This document shows, piece by piece, positions 42,637 to 53,084 of a stretch of DNA of 64,000 nt. Below the pieces are notes generated by a model that saw only the letters and a list, made by a program, of their open reading frames with translations, had not been told where the DNA came from and did no database searches. Position numbers and translations under genes: made by a program. Each line of letters starts with the position of its first letter. Within the stretch, counting starts at the first letter, position 1. Source of the stretch: Mesocentrotus franciscanus (Eukaryota > Echinodermata > Echinoidea > Camarodonta > Strongylocentrotidae); NCBI GenBank assembly GCA_037976565.1, contig CP137679.1, positions 7,609,973 through 7,673,972 on the forward strand, read 5' to 3'.

Positions 42637-43830
42637 CTACGTAAGATCATCTTGAAGTTTATGTTTCATCTCTTTCTTCCTGTCTCTTTTGCTTTCAAAA
42701 TGTGATGAAACTGTCATACCGATCGCACTCCCTACAACCCCTAAGACACCCACTATGGTCCATGCTCCAGGTAACATGTCGAAGATAAATAACTCGAAGA
42801 TGAAAGAGACAATGACATCGTTACCGCGTATGATGGAGATCACCGATGCCTTTTGGGTCTTAAGAGCTAGAGTACCTGATACCTGCTCAAGAAAACCTGT
42901 CAAACACATCACGATTATGATCAGGCGCTCTAAACCGCATCCTGGGTTTGTCCACTTCTCAAGGCCGGTAGTTTGAAAGATCGCGCTGCAGATGGCGGCG
43001 ATGAAACCGTATACGAACACGATGACCTGGGCGTGGATTTTAAGCATCTGCATGTAGCGCAGAACGATGACGTTGGCAGCCACGGTGACGGCGCCAACGC
43101 CAGAACACATCAATCCGACAATCGAGGTCTCGCCGTCGCCACTGCTTCCAAATATAAATGGTGGTTGGACAACAAGGATTACGGATACCACTGTTAGTAA
43201 AGAGAAAAAGGTCGTCCATAGTGAACAGTTCTCCTTGAGGCACAGTCCTGCGAAGATGGCTACGAAGACTGGAGAGCTGTATATCAGAGCTTTAGCTGTG
43301 GCCACCGGGATTGCCTGGTAGGAATAGTAACACACAAAAGATAGGAAAGTTCCGATTATCCCTCGTGCCATGATCAGAAGAACCAGTTTTGGTGGATATC
43401 GCAACGGAAGTCTGTAACGGACGATGTACGGTGCGGTAAAGAGGATCTGGAATATACCTCGGAAGAAGAGGAGTTGACTGGGAGGGACAATTCCAGCCAA
43501 ACGCTTCACACAAAGGGAACAGAATGTTGCATTGAATATGCAGAAAATGGCCCAGAGTACGCCACGGTTTCTGTATAATACTTTCAATGATGATTTCCAC
43601 GGGGGAATAAGAGCTATTTTGAAATCATTCAATAATGTCTCGAAAGTCATTCCCCCGTCTTGTCCTACATATCCTTGGCGATCAATTTCCCTCCAGCATT
43701 TATCTTCTCGCGATGACACCGTATAATAACTATCATTATTATGATCTTGGCTTTCTTGATAATAATATCTGTCCACATTTTGTCCATTATCAGTGTGTCT
43801 CACCTTCCGAAACGATGTGTAATTCGCCAT
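42637..43830 (-). CDS. SLC35G-like EamA-family membrane transporter (array member 6)
   Basis: A 397-residue protein from ATG at 43830 (MANYTSFRKVRH); the open frame reaches 43842 only through a GTG. Residues 1-75 are hydrophilic and Tyr/Asp-rich. Ten hydrophobic segments follow from about 88 to 377. Motifs: PPSQLLFFRGIFQILF, then YQAIPVATAKALIYSSPVFV, LKENCSLWTTFFSLL, ILVVQPPFIFGSSGDGE and the closing VGVLGVVGSAIGMTVSSHF. It is clearly more distant from members 1-5 than they are from each other, with its own N-terminus. A Lys/Arg-rich C-tail ends the protein. A strong 3' splice site lies 59 bases upstream of the ATG. Confidence 0.93.
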   Translation of the reverse strand: MANYTSFRKVRHTDNGQNVDRYYYQESQDHNNDSYYTVSSREDKCWREIDRQGYVGQDGGMTFETLLNDFKIALIPPWKSSLKVLYRNRGVLWAIFCIFNATFCSLCVKRLAGIVPPSQLLFFRGIFQILFTAPYIVRYRLPLRYPPKLVLLIMARGIIGTFLSFVCYYSYQAIPVATAKALIYSSPVFVAIFAGLCLKENCSLWTTFFSLLTVVSVILVVQPPFIFGSSGDGETSIVGLMCSGVGAVTVAANVIVLRYMQMLKIHAQVIVFVYGFIAAICSAIFQTTGLEKWTNPGCGLERLIIIVMCLTGFLEQVSGTLALKTQKASVISIIRGNDVIVSFIFELFIFDMLPGAWTIVGVLGVVGSAIGMTVSSHFESKRDRKKEMKHKLQDDLT

Positions 43831-43889
43831 TATTACAAACACACCTGCATTTACATGCGAGTCGAACTGGAGAAACTGTGGTCATCAAC

Positions 43890-43910
43890 CTGAAGAAGAG
43901 AATAATAATG
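43890..43910 (-). promoter_or_regulatory. Predicted 3' splice site in the 5' UTR of array gene 6
   Basis: The minus strand reads TTATTCTCTTCTTCAG followed by GTTGATG, a pyrimidine-rich tract ending in AG at 43890. This would start a coding exon with a 59-base leader, the same architecture as proposed for array genes 1 and 2. The matching donor was not identified. Confidence 0.45.
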
Positions 43911-43929
43911 AACAATAAATGAACTAATT

Positions 43930-44940
43930 TAATTGACTTGACAGGTAGTACATAAACCACACGCAAATTGCCCACACAATAGCACCTTATTGTTGATGTG
44001 TTAGACCTTTTCCATAATCTATAATTATTTTATAATCTATAGCTTGTTAATAGATCAAAACACAATATGTATATCATGTACACGGTCGTACGGCAAATGC
44101 TCCTGCGACAATACATGTATTTGCGTTAATAGACCGTTTTACTAACATATTCAAATTTATGGATGTTTCTCTCCTGGGGACCCTGTGACGAGTTATTCCA
44201 TTAAAGGTTTGGCGAAAAGAAATCAGCTGAAAATTGCATTTTAGAAATAAGGAAAGACATTTTCATGGAGATTTCTAATATGACAATCGTTTTCCACTTA
44301 AAAAATGATAAGAGGACCTGCAGATTTACTTTGGGAACGCCCAGGCGCGTATCCGGGGGCGACAGGCCTGCCCCCTGGCCAAAAAAAAGAAGGCCCCTAC
44401 CCCTGGCCAAAAAAAAAGTTAAAAAAAAAATTGTTACCACAAATTTACTTTTTCTTTTGCTCAAGGGGCGGGGGTGTTGATTAAAAAAATCTTTATTATT
44501 TTTTACTTAGTGCTAACTCCCCCCAACTGATTGAAATATATCGGTCGGTGCGATTTTCACATTTCCTGGACCCAACAATATACCGAACCTTAATCCTAAC
44601 CCTACACCCTACTTTTAAACCCAATAGCAACCAAAACCCTAAATTCCATGCATTTGACAAAATTTATAGCCCGGAGCAAAAGTGTCGTTGGAGCAAATAT
44701 TGGAGCACACCTGAGTATACCAACTGCTCTCGTGTAATTCATCATAACGACCCGATTTACGGCTCTATTACGTTCAGAGTCCACGAATAATAAGATGTAA
44801 TTCAGGATTAAATTTCATCATGCTAACTGCAAACAACAATATAGTTACACATAATGAGATGTGCATGCTTTCGGAACCAGATGGGATGCTATTTGCCGGA
44901 TTGTAGTGGGCCATTTTTGTAATGTAATTCAATGCATACG
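43930..44940. other. Intergenic DNA with a GC-rich hAT-like scrap
   Basis: At about 44344 the sequence CAGGCGCGTATCCGGGGGCG, then CCTGCCCCCTGGCC and A runs, resembles the left end of Z/H-type elements. It extends to about 44480 and no right end was found. The remainder is unremarkable. Confidence 0.4.
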
Positions 44941-44942
44941 TC

Positions 44943-45352
44943 TTTAAAGGGAAATAAAACCCAACAAGCATTAGCTGATAATCATATTCATTATTATCAG
45001 CCAGTTAAAAAATCTCGAAATTACTCCTATTTCATTACTTAGCAAAGAAACAGTGTCTCCAAAGTTGCAGTTTCATTTTAGCTATTCTCCCATGGGAGAT
45101 TTGTCTGACCAAGCAACAACTTAATTTTGCATGCCTAATTCTGCTTATCGAAAGAAAATGCTCAAGTGTTCCAAACGGCTGTACAAAATATCTTGTCACA
45201 GTATGCGATAAAAGAATATCCTTTTACCTGTGCTCCGTCTTATAAAGAGTTGCGATTGATCCAAATCAATCGCAAGTCCTCCAATCAATTTTTAACTGAA
45301 TGCACTTTTTGAATAACATTATCAGTTAATGTTTGTTGAGTTTCATTCTAAT
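44943..45352. mobile_element. MITE with about 35-bp terminal inverted repeats, copy 2
   Basis: The left end (CTTTAAAGGGAAATAAAACC, then CAACAAGCATTAGCTGATAA) pairs with the right end reversed (GAATGAAACTCAACAAAC, then ATTAACTGATAAT). Same family as 25447-25795. Its right part contains a segment (45236-45290: TCTTATAAAGAGTTGCGATT) that matches one end of the GGGCCC-type MITE at 59320, so a half-element may be nested here. Confidence 0.6.
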
Positions 45353-45478
45353 TTGTCAAATGCCTCGTTATGCCCTATGCCATTTACGTGATATACAAGT
45401 GATTATATTTCAATAGTCAGAACGCAAGTTCCATACATTACTTGTTAGTATAGGTGGGGTAAGCCATACTACTTGTCA

Positions 45479-45757
45479 GGGGGGTGTTTCACAAAGACTA
45501 AGATCGAATTTAAGTTGGACTTAAGTATAACAAGCCGTTCGTGCCATTGTTTGCTCTCACCATTATGATCTTTAGACAATATTTTTCCTTCAATAATGAA
45601 TTATCAAAACATGTATAGTTTTGTAGATTTTTGCCATGATTTGTACGTCCCTTGAGAGACCAATGCCAGTAAATGATGAGAGCAAACAATGGCATGAACA
45701 GCCGTCTATACTCAAGTCCAACTTAAAGTCGATCTTAGTCTTTGTGAAACACCCCCC
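45479..45757. mobile_element. Palindromic MITE with about 80-bp arms
   Basis: The left arm (45479-45558) and right arm (45676-45757) are reverse complements with scattered mismatches. Both begin, read inward, GGGGGTGTTTCACAAAGACT and contain GCCATTGTTTGCTCTCA. The spacer is about 117 bases. The TTTCACAAAG word near the tip is shared with the GGGCCC-type MITEs. Confidence 0.8.
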
Positions 45758-45867
45758 AGATCTTGTAACAATTGTATGCGATGTGCGGTCTGCTGTCGGT
45801 CTCGTTGACGTGACAGGTATCAGGTCTATGCCAACGCTTGGGAAGAGCGGGGATGGCGATACCAAAA

Positions 45868-45960
45868 CTGGGCCCTGTTTCATAAAACTTGTTATCAATA
45901 TATCATCTGCCACAAGTCTATGACAAATCTGTTCACAGCCAATTTCAGTACCTTATAACA
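45868..45960. mobile_element. Half of a GGGCCC-type MITE
   Basis: GGGCCCTGTTTCATAAAACTTGTTATC-type end (first 20 bases GGGCCCTGTTTCATAAAACT) with an interior word ATGACAAATCTGTTCACAGC. The opposite inverted end was not found, so this is a single-ended remnant. Confidence 0.5.
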
Positions 45961-45969
45961 ATTATTGTA

Positions 45970-47140
45970 TGTGGTTATTGTGGCCTTGATATTTTGTTAA
46001 TGTTAACATAAAACAAGCATGGTGTTTGTACAACCATGATGTTACGATGAGGAAAAAATTCAGGTAGTTACAAAACAAGGTGAACGATTTATCTTATTAA
46101 AGGATTATTTAAGTATGCAGTGTTCATAATGTAGCTTCATAAATTCTAACCAAATGCCACAAGGGAAAAGCACGACGAAGGAAGGTCGTCTACGTCAGGT
46201 TTTTTTTATCTTGAGCTCACGCACCGGCCCACGCTTCTCAACGATTGACTAAATTGTTTGATATATTAGGCTAAATTATGCCCTTGATGAGCTCATTCAT
46301 GACATAATCAGACGTTTTTACAATTCAATGTTGGCATGTGACTCCAAATACATGAAGGCACATATTTATCATTTCTGCAATTATATAGCATGGATATATA
46401 ATCTATAAAAGTTATTTTTTCACTTTATAAAAAGAACCCCCCAAATCCACCCGATACATGGATTATATAGTTTCATGTGAGCGATATGTTAGCACGTCTT
46501 TCAAAAATACGTACATGAATTTCATATACACATCTTCTATCATGAATTTCGCTGATTTCTCAATGATTTCGCAATGAAGTAGAAATAATCACATAATTTC
46601 AAATATTTTACAATCATTTAACAGTAATATACCCACGTACAGCCCGCAAACAAAAGACAACTTTGAATCATACGTAATTGCAATTTCTTACCTGTTTTTG
46701 CTCTTGAAATAATAATCCGTGATCCGATGTTGGGTTCAAAGATCTCGAAAGTATTTGGATTAGTATTGCGTACAATATAATCTTATATTATGTTACAAAA
46801 ACATATTTGTGCAATCTGCACGCAAATTCCCTCATTTGTTACTCATCGAATCAAATTCTGCTTTAGATAAAAGCCTATGCAAATACGTTGAGTATTGTGT
46901 AACTAAAGTAAACTTCTGAATGATTCGCCAAGGACATCAAGGGACCAGCGAGATAATATGTGGTAGTTTTCCCATTGTAGTAAAGCATGGACCTAACACC
47001 TAACATGTTAGGTCCACGATTTAAGTACAGACATTTGGGGCTACTATTGTTACGTAACCCAACCAGCTCAACTGACAAGTGTTGCTCAAAAAGAGGGGGT
47101 GACCCCCAAATAGTGCATGGCGTATCCAGCATATTGGAAT
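45970..47140. other. Intergenic DNA, nothing recognised
   Basis: AT-rich. A small palindrome GGACCTAA...TTAGGTCC is at 46989-47015. No gene supported. Confidence 0.45.
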
Positions 47141-47149
47141 ATAGTGAAC

Positions 47150-47151
47150 TA

Positions 47152-47204
<53 letters not shown>

Positions 47205-47232
47205 TTACTACTATTACTACTACTTATACTAC
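47150..47232. repeat. (ACT)n microsatellite
   Basis: About 80 bases of nearly uninterrupted ACT trinucleotides. The poly-Tyr and poly-Ser frames are artefacts. Confidence 0.95.
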
Positions 47233-47239
47233 TAATAAA

Positions 47240-48050
47240 TAGCTCTCCATATACATAACTCTCCACGCATTCCCGTCTAGGGGAAATATTTTTGACATAC
47301 ATGTTTAATTGAAGAACAAACAAAAAAGGATTACCTTTGTCAGTAATAATATATTTCCATGTCTAGATTCCTAATTCACCATGAAACACCTTGTTTCTTG
47401 GGTCTTGTGACTTTTAATATGAATACGAAATTTAAAGAGGAAAACATGTAAATGTTTGGATCTTTTCCTGTCCCTGCATTCAATCATTCCAACAGTACGC
47501 AGATAAAAATGGGTACCGAAGCAGATGATATGATTGTGTTCGAAATACATCACCTGCAATTATGGAGGCGGTGGTGGTGATGGGGGCAGTGACTTATTCA
47601 ACATTGGGTGAAGCTTGTGTATATTATACCTAAAGTACCAAGAAAAACTCTACGAAACTTGCTATGGGGGTACAAAAAACTTATACTTAACCCATGTCTT
47701 TAGAGGATGCCACCCCTCTCTTTATCAATTTATGGATACGCCAGTGAGCATGGTGGGGGTATGCACTGCTAGGTATAGGGTTAAAGATCAAATGAATGCT
47801 TAAATCAATTATTGACAGTTACCAGACCACATGCAAATTAATTCCCAGGTGTGCACTTTGATCCTATCCCAGAATGAATTTTTTTTTTGCGCAAACCAAT
47901 TTTTGCTAGTTTTTCAAAATTAGCGAGTGCTCAGTCAAGCGTAAAATATTGTCGACACTTTTAGTGTCATCCGATTGAATAGACTCTCACCCATAATTTT
48001 TAAGGACAAATCATGCAGATAACGTGCAATTATAATTTTGGAGGACATTT
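47240..48050. other. Intergenic DNA, nothing recognised
   Basis: No supported gene or repeat structure. Confidence 0.45.
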
Positions 48051-49437
48051 CCCAACTGCGTAAATTTTTTTTTTTTTTTTTTTTGGGGCTGGCAGACAAA
48101 AAAAAATCCGCATCACCCCACTCTTAGATGCAGGCCCCGCTGAACGTTTTACAAATTGGGTGGGGGAGGCTAAAGTATTTACGATCAGGTAGAGCGTCGT
48201 GTTAATTGGCGTGGGGTCTAGGGGCAAAACCCCGGCAGGGGTCTAGGGGTAGAGTCCCCGGAAGCTCATGGGGTATGGGCATTTCATTACGGTCAAATGA
48301 GCATATTTTAATACCTTATTCATGACACTGGCAGGTCACTAATTGTTTTGGGGTCCGGGGGCTGAGCAAGTGGCGGATCCAGGGGGGCCCCGGTGCCCCC
48401 TCCCCTAGCAAAAAAAAAAAACAGGTAAAAACACCTTTCTTGTGCAAAAAAAGAAGATGGGCCCCCTCCCCTGGCGCCCAAGGGGGTGGCGGTGGAAAAA
48501 TAACCCCTCCCGTAGGGAATTTTTTTTCGGGTGCCAAAAATAAAAATTGTGCTCACCCCCCTCAGCTCAGGGGTTTTAGGCAATTAATTACTGTCAGATG
48601 AGTATCCAGGGGCCTGACTTAGGGCCATTGGTTGGGTCCAGGGGGCAGAGCCCTGGAAGCTCAGGGGTTTTAGGCGTTTAATTACGGTCAGATGAGCATA
48701 TTTTGATACCTCATTATTTTGTGACACTCGCAGGTCACTATTCTTTCTTTCTTTCTCTCTTTCTTTCTATTTCTCTTTAGCAGGCTTTAGATCTGGCTTA
48801 GATCTGGCTTTTTGCTAAGGGGTCGACCAAATGACGATGGGGAGCATCGTCCACGAGCCGCGACGCGATTTTGAGGGGCTATTTTGACCCCGGCCCGTAA
48901 GTGATGTTTTCCTGGCATCTACTAACACAATGGAGACCATAAAAAGCAGTGCTTGATAACGTCTTTTTAAATCAAGTAACAGTTAAAACAATTTGACCCA
49001 GTGACGATGAGGAGCATCGTCCACGAGCCGCTTAGCTGCGGAGCGATTTGGGGGGGGGGGCGCATATCCTCATATTTTGTAAAGTGAACAATTAAGTTTT
49101 CATCCTGGTGATGTCCATCATGGTCCACTTTAAATCATTTCTTTTTTAGCAAGATTTTGTCACCTTTGTTACATGCCTTCTTTCAGCTACATTTAAGCAA
49201 AGTCATAATGCGCTTAGATTATTTTTTTGCAGCCATAATATATTCCCATATGCTTTTTTGTTTTTGTTTGATATTGATTTGAAGTAACACTTTCATGTTC
49301 ATTAGTTGCCTTTCAAGTCTTTTTGTTGTTACAAAAAGTTGTTTGTAAATAAGAGATCGGGGTGCATGAAAGATGAACGTATCTTCCATAGCTGCTTGTA
49401 CAACTATTTTAATCCATCATGTTTGTTGTGGAATCAG

Positions 49438-49599
49438 GGTCCTGTTTCATGAAACTTATTATAAATAATGACTTACAGTGACTGTTCAAGTTACTGTTAT
49501 TATTATTACACTTGATATGAACTGTGGCTGTGAGCAAATTTGTCACAGAAATGTGGCACTAGTTAAATATTGATGAAAAGTTTTATGAAAAAGAGCCCA
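49438..49599. mobile_element. GGGCCC-type MITE (degenerate)
   Basis: The left end GGGTCCTGTTTCATGAAACT and right end reversed GGGCTCTTTTTCATAAAACT are inverted repeats. The interior shares TGACAAATTTG-like words with 56849-57000. Nested in the long Z element. Confidence 0.7.
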
Positions 49600-50283
49600 G
49601 AATCAGATAAATAGTGAGAACAGTCACAAGACTTTGGTCTTGATGCGTAGTCACAACATTTCTTGTCTCCGTGATAATTTGACTGTACATTATGTCATGA
49701 GTTCATTTCCAAAGTACATGATATCTTGAGCGAAGCTTAAACAGCTTCAGACGTAATAATCATATCTGATTGATACACGTCTGTAAAAACCTAATTACAC
49801 ACACACGCTTGTGTCAAAGTCATCAACATTATAGGTTCTCTTGGATGTTGTCCACCACCACCACCACCACACACACACATTTTCTGGTACATTGGTACGT
49901 TATAAAGTGGAAGTAAATACTGTCTACATAGCACATTTGAACTGGTCAGTGTGATTTGTAACTGTGTCGTGAGAAAACCTTTGAACCCTCGTAAGCGATG
50001 TTTTCCTGGCAACTACTAACACAATGGAGACCACAAAGCAGTGCACGATAACGTCTTTTTAAATCAAGTAACAGTTTAAACAGTTTGACCACATGACGAT
50101 GCAGAGCATCGTCCACGAGCCGCGTAGCGGCGAGGCGATTTTAGGGGGTATTTTGAACTCCCGTAAGGCCGTAAGTGATGTTTTCCTGGCATCTACTAAC
50201 ACAATTGTGACCATAAAAAGCAGTGCATGATAACGTCTTTTTAAATCAAGTAACAGTTTAATACACAGTAATATCCCGAGTTA

Positions 50284-50368
50284 TCATGTGTTTGGTTAAG
50301 TAACCAGATGAGTTGAATACCTTCTCACAATATTTTCACTTGAAAGGTTTATCTCCAGTGTGCGTTCT
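50284..50368 (-). pseudogene. Captured C2H2 zinc-finger fragment in the long Z element
   Basis: On the minus strand one continuous frame encodes THTGDKPFK, then a stop (TGA where TGC for the first zinc Cys stands in the other copies), then KYCEKVFNSSGYLTKHM. This copy keeps the frame that units 1 and 2 have lost, showing that the ancestral captured sequence was a regular C2H2 finger with its linker. Confidence 0.78.
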
Positions 50369-50739
50369 TTCTTTCTTTCTTTCTTTTTTCTTTTTTTTTT
50401 TTTTTTTTTTTGGGGTTAAACCCCTAACCCCGTAGATCCGCGCCTGTTTAGTATACTCTTTCCAAACAAGTGGGGCGGAGCTCGAGGCCCCGGATCCCGT
50501 CGTTCTGCGGGCCCTTCCATGTAGGCCTCTAAGTAAGCATATTTCTTGCCTGACTGTAAATTTAGGAATTTGTAATTTTCCAACAAACGCATAAAAAAGT
50601 ATAATTTACTAAAAAGTGAGGAAAAATCTCGGATAATTATGTCATTTCAACAACATTTTTAAATCACCGGTATCGAATTAGAAATAAACCACTGGTAGGA
50701 CACTAATTGGCTCACCCCCGATCTACACCTTGTTGGCGG

Positions 50740-51190
50740 GAAAATCGCAACTGATCTCCCCTACCTATCTTCTTTCTCTCTTTCTTTCCTTACCTTTCCC
50801 TCCCCCTTCCCTTTCCCTTCCCTTCCTTCTCTCTCTTTTAGGTTTGATAGGGGGAGGCAAGGGCCTTTCGCCCCCCCCCCGATCCACATGTTGTTGGCGG
50901 GATTAATCGCAACTGATCTCCCCTTCTTTTCACCCTTTTCTTTTCTTCTTCCTCTTTTTGTTCCCTTTTAGCTCTATTTCCCTTTCCCTTCTCTTTTTGG
51001 CGGGGGCGGGGGGCGGGGCGAGAAGCAAGGGCCTTTTGCCCCCCCACCGATTCACAACTTGTTGGCGGGAAAATTGCAACTGATATCCCCCTTCTTTTCT
51101 TTTCTTCTTCCATTTTTTTCCCTTCCCTTTATCTCTCCTTTTCCTTTTTTCCTTCTCTCTCTCTCTCTTTTTTTTCCCTTTTTCTTTGCG
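50740..51190. repeat. Pyrimidine-rich tracts inside element H copy 2
   Basis: C/T-rich stretches at 50755-50840, 50925-51000 and 51080-51185, the complement of the purine-rich tracts in copy 1. Open frames here are compositional. Confidence 0.85.
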
Positions 51191-51644
51191 GGGCAAGGCC
51201 CGCTCGCCCCTGGATCCGCGCCTGTGGTAGATTCCCTCCGGAAATGACCCTCCTCGCCACATCCATAACAAACCCTGGGCACAGGCGACTGCGCATTCCC
51301 CCGCGTACCGCTAAGAGCTGCCGCGGTCTTCTCCAAGCTCTTCTCTACGCCGGACGGACATACGGGTATCCAGACTTTTCGCTAAACTGGATATACGGTT
51401 ATCTACTAGTGTTAGTGGACATAAGGCCCATTAGCGACTATACAAAAACATATGCTCTTCCTGGCTATTTGGGAATGTGTCAGCTAGTTTGCAACAGAAA
51501 TGGAGAAACGCGCATTTTGTTGAAAATCATGTGATATCACGAACATTTATAAATCACTTGTATGGAATTGAAAAAAGTCATGGTTTAATTTTATTTGGGG
51601 GGCAGGCGCCCCAAGCCCCCCCCTCCCCCACCAGTACGCCAGTG

Positions 51645-51675
<31 letters not shown>
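51645..51675. repeat. (ACT)n microsatellite
   Basis: About ten ACT units directly abutting the terminus of element H copy 2. Confidence 0.9.
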
Positions 51676-51679
51676 TTAT

Positions 51680-52805
51680 TTTGGTGTTATTTACCAAGGG
51701 TAGCCATTAAACCCAGGGTTGAGAGGGACAAACGCGGGGGGAAAAACACCTTGTCCAATGTGGTAAACACTGAGCAAGGACCGAACCCCGGATCTATCGT
51801 ATCAGAGTCAAGAGCCCACAAGGGATTGTAAAGACCCAGTGGAAAAAAGAAAAGAAGAGGGCTTTTTAGAGCAAAATAGCAACACTGCACAATATGGGTC
51901 TCAAACAAATTACGTATACACGTATACATGAAGTAACCAGTTCAAACTTGATCTTGAACTATGAAATCTGGGGAGACTTATTATGTCTGAACAGCCCTGG
52001 CAGCACAATCTTTATCACTTAACAGCTCTATAAGGATGAATCGATGGGAAAACAAATTAAAATATAAGAAATTTGATTTATTCCTGCAATCGAGTACTCA
52101 TACAAATAGTATACTTATATTTGATATCAAATACTGACAAAGTCCATTTCCACACAGATTTGGTGCCAAGTTTCACAAATCAAGGTCCTACAGAAAAATC
52201 AATAGGGTGAACATGCTGAAAAAAGACTGCAAATTGTTGAACTATACTGGCATCACAATATAGAGCGAAATACATTTCCTAGGTTTGCATATAACACAGC
52301 CCATTATCAATTTCGCTTTGGGTTTCCTCAATATTAATATTATAGCGCATATCACATTACGATATAACGCCTCTACGGTTTCAAAGAAATACGGCAACCT
52401 CCTGCAGCATTCAGCATTCACAACAAATTCATTACAACTCCTACGCAATGAAATTTATTAAAGCCCCACTGTACTACTTGTAGCTACTTGCTCCCTCTAT
52501 ATAGGAAAAATACCTAAGCGGTGCCTGTTGGTCCCCCATGATCCTCTTTTTCTTATGTTAATTGAGAAACGAGTTGATGAGATTACCACCAGTCAGTGAC
52601 CACGCTAATCTCTCTAATCCCTCCTGACCAAACTAGTGCAGAGGGGCTTTAAAACAAATATGCTTGGACTACCAGACCACTTCTGATTATCATATGCAGA
52701 GTATTACATTGTATATATATTGCACACATGAAAACGGAATACGTTGTGACTTGTGAAGGATGATTCATTACACCAAGGTTGGAGAAGGGGCAAAAAGCAC
52801 TATTA
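51680..52805. other. Intergenic DNA, nothing recognised
   Basis: No supported gene. Short frames only. Confidence 0.45.
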
Positions 52806-52812
52806 AAAAAGA

Positions 52813-53078
52813 GCATTTTCGTAATGTAATCGAATGTTATGCATAAATCTTTGTTAAAAAGTGCCATGTTAAAAATTATTTAATTCACCTGTTATGATTA
52901 TTGTATTTCAATGGTCAAATGCGATGTGCAAACATTAATTGTTGCAAGGTAGGACAAACATTAATTTATGCGATTTATTGATATAATTACTTGCATTCGT
53001 AACAGGTGAATGAACAAAATTGTAACGAGGCACTTAACAAAGATTTATGCTGTAAATTTGATTACATTACGAAAATGC
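52813..53078. mobile_element. MITE with about 80-bp imperfect arms
   Basis: The left end GCATTTTCGTAATGTAATCG and right end reversed GCATTTTCGTAATGTAATCA continue to match through ATAAATCTTTGTTAA and TTCACCTGTTA, at roughly 80% over some 80 bases. A single related end occurs at 44909-44955 (CCATTTTTGTAATGTAATTC). Confidence 0.7.
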
Positions 53079-53084
53079 CTATTG

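Larger units (their letters stand above)
48783..50447 (-). mobile_element. Element Z (long form, 1.67 kb) nested in H copy 2
   Basis: The right end reversed reads CAGGCGCGGATCTACGGGG; the left end reads CAGGCTTTAGATCTGGCTT. The flanks are TTTAG on both sides (48778-48782 and 50448-50452), and H copy 1 has the uninterrupted CTCTTTAGTACACTTT (about 38608-38623 reversed), an empty site. Inside, in minus orientation, are the zinc-finger fragment, two or more of the 176-base units, and about 900 bases (49070-49980) not present in the copy-1 Z. That stretch contains a separate MITE at 49438-49599. Confidence 0.72.
48056..51644 (-). mobile_element. hAT-like element H, copy 2 (inverse orientation, with nested insertions)
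   Basis: Read on the minus strand from 51644 it begins CACTGGCGTACTGG and follows copy 1 (35980-39766): unique part, pyrimidine tract here on the + strand, GC-rich array (about 48170-48770), and the GGGGCTGGCAGACA end region at about 48085. The terminal bases at about 48054 (CAACTGCGTAA) are decayed and no matching target duplication was found; the right flank is an (ACT)n run. It contains the Z insertion at 48783-50447 and a GC-rich hAT-like scrap at 48366-48560 (AGTGGCGGATCCAGGGGGG start). Confidence 0.8.

Noticed and set aside
45590..45923. Open frames of about 95-107 codons on both strands
   Set aside because: They lie inside or next to a palindromic MITE and have no domain similarity.
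47021..47323. Poly-Ser and poly-Tyr frames
   Set aside because: Produced by the (ACT)n microsatellite.
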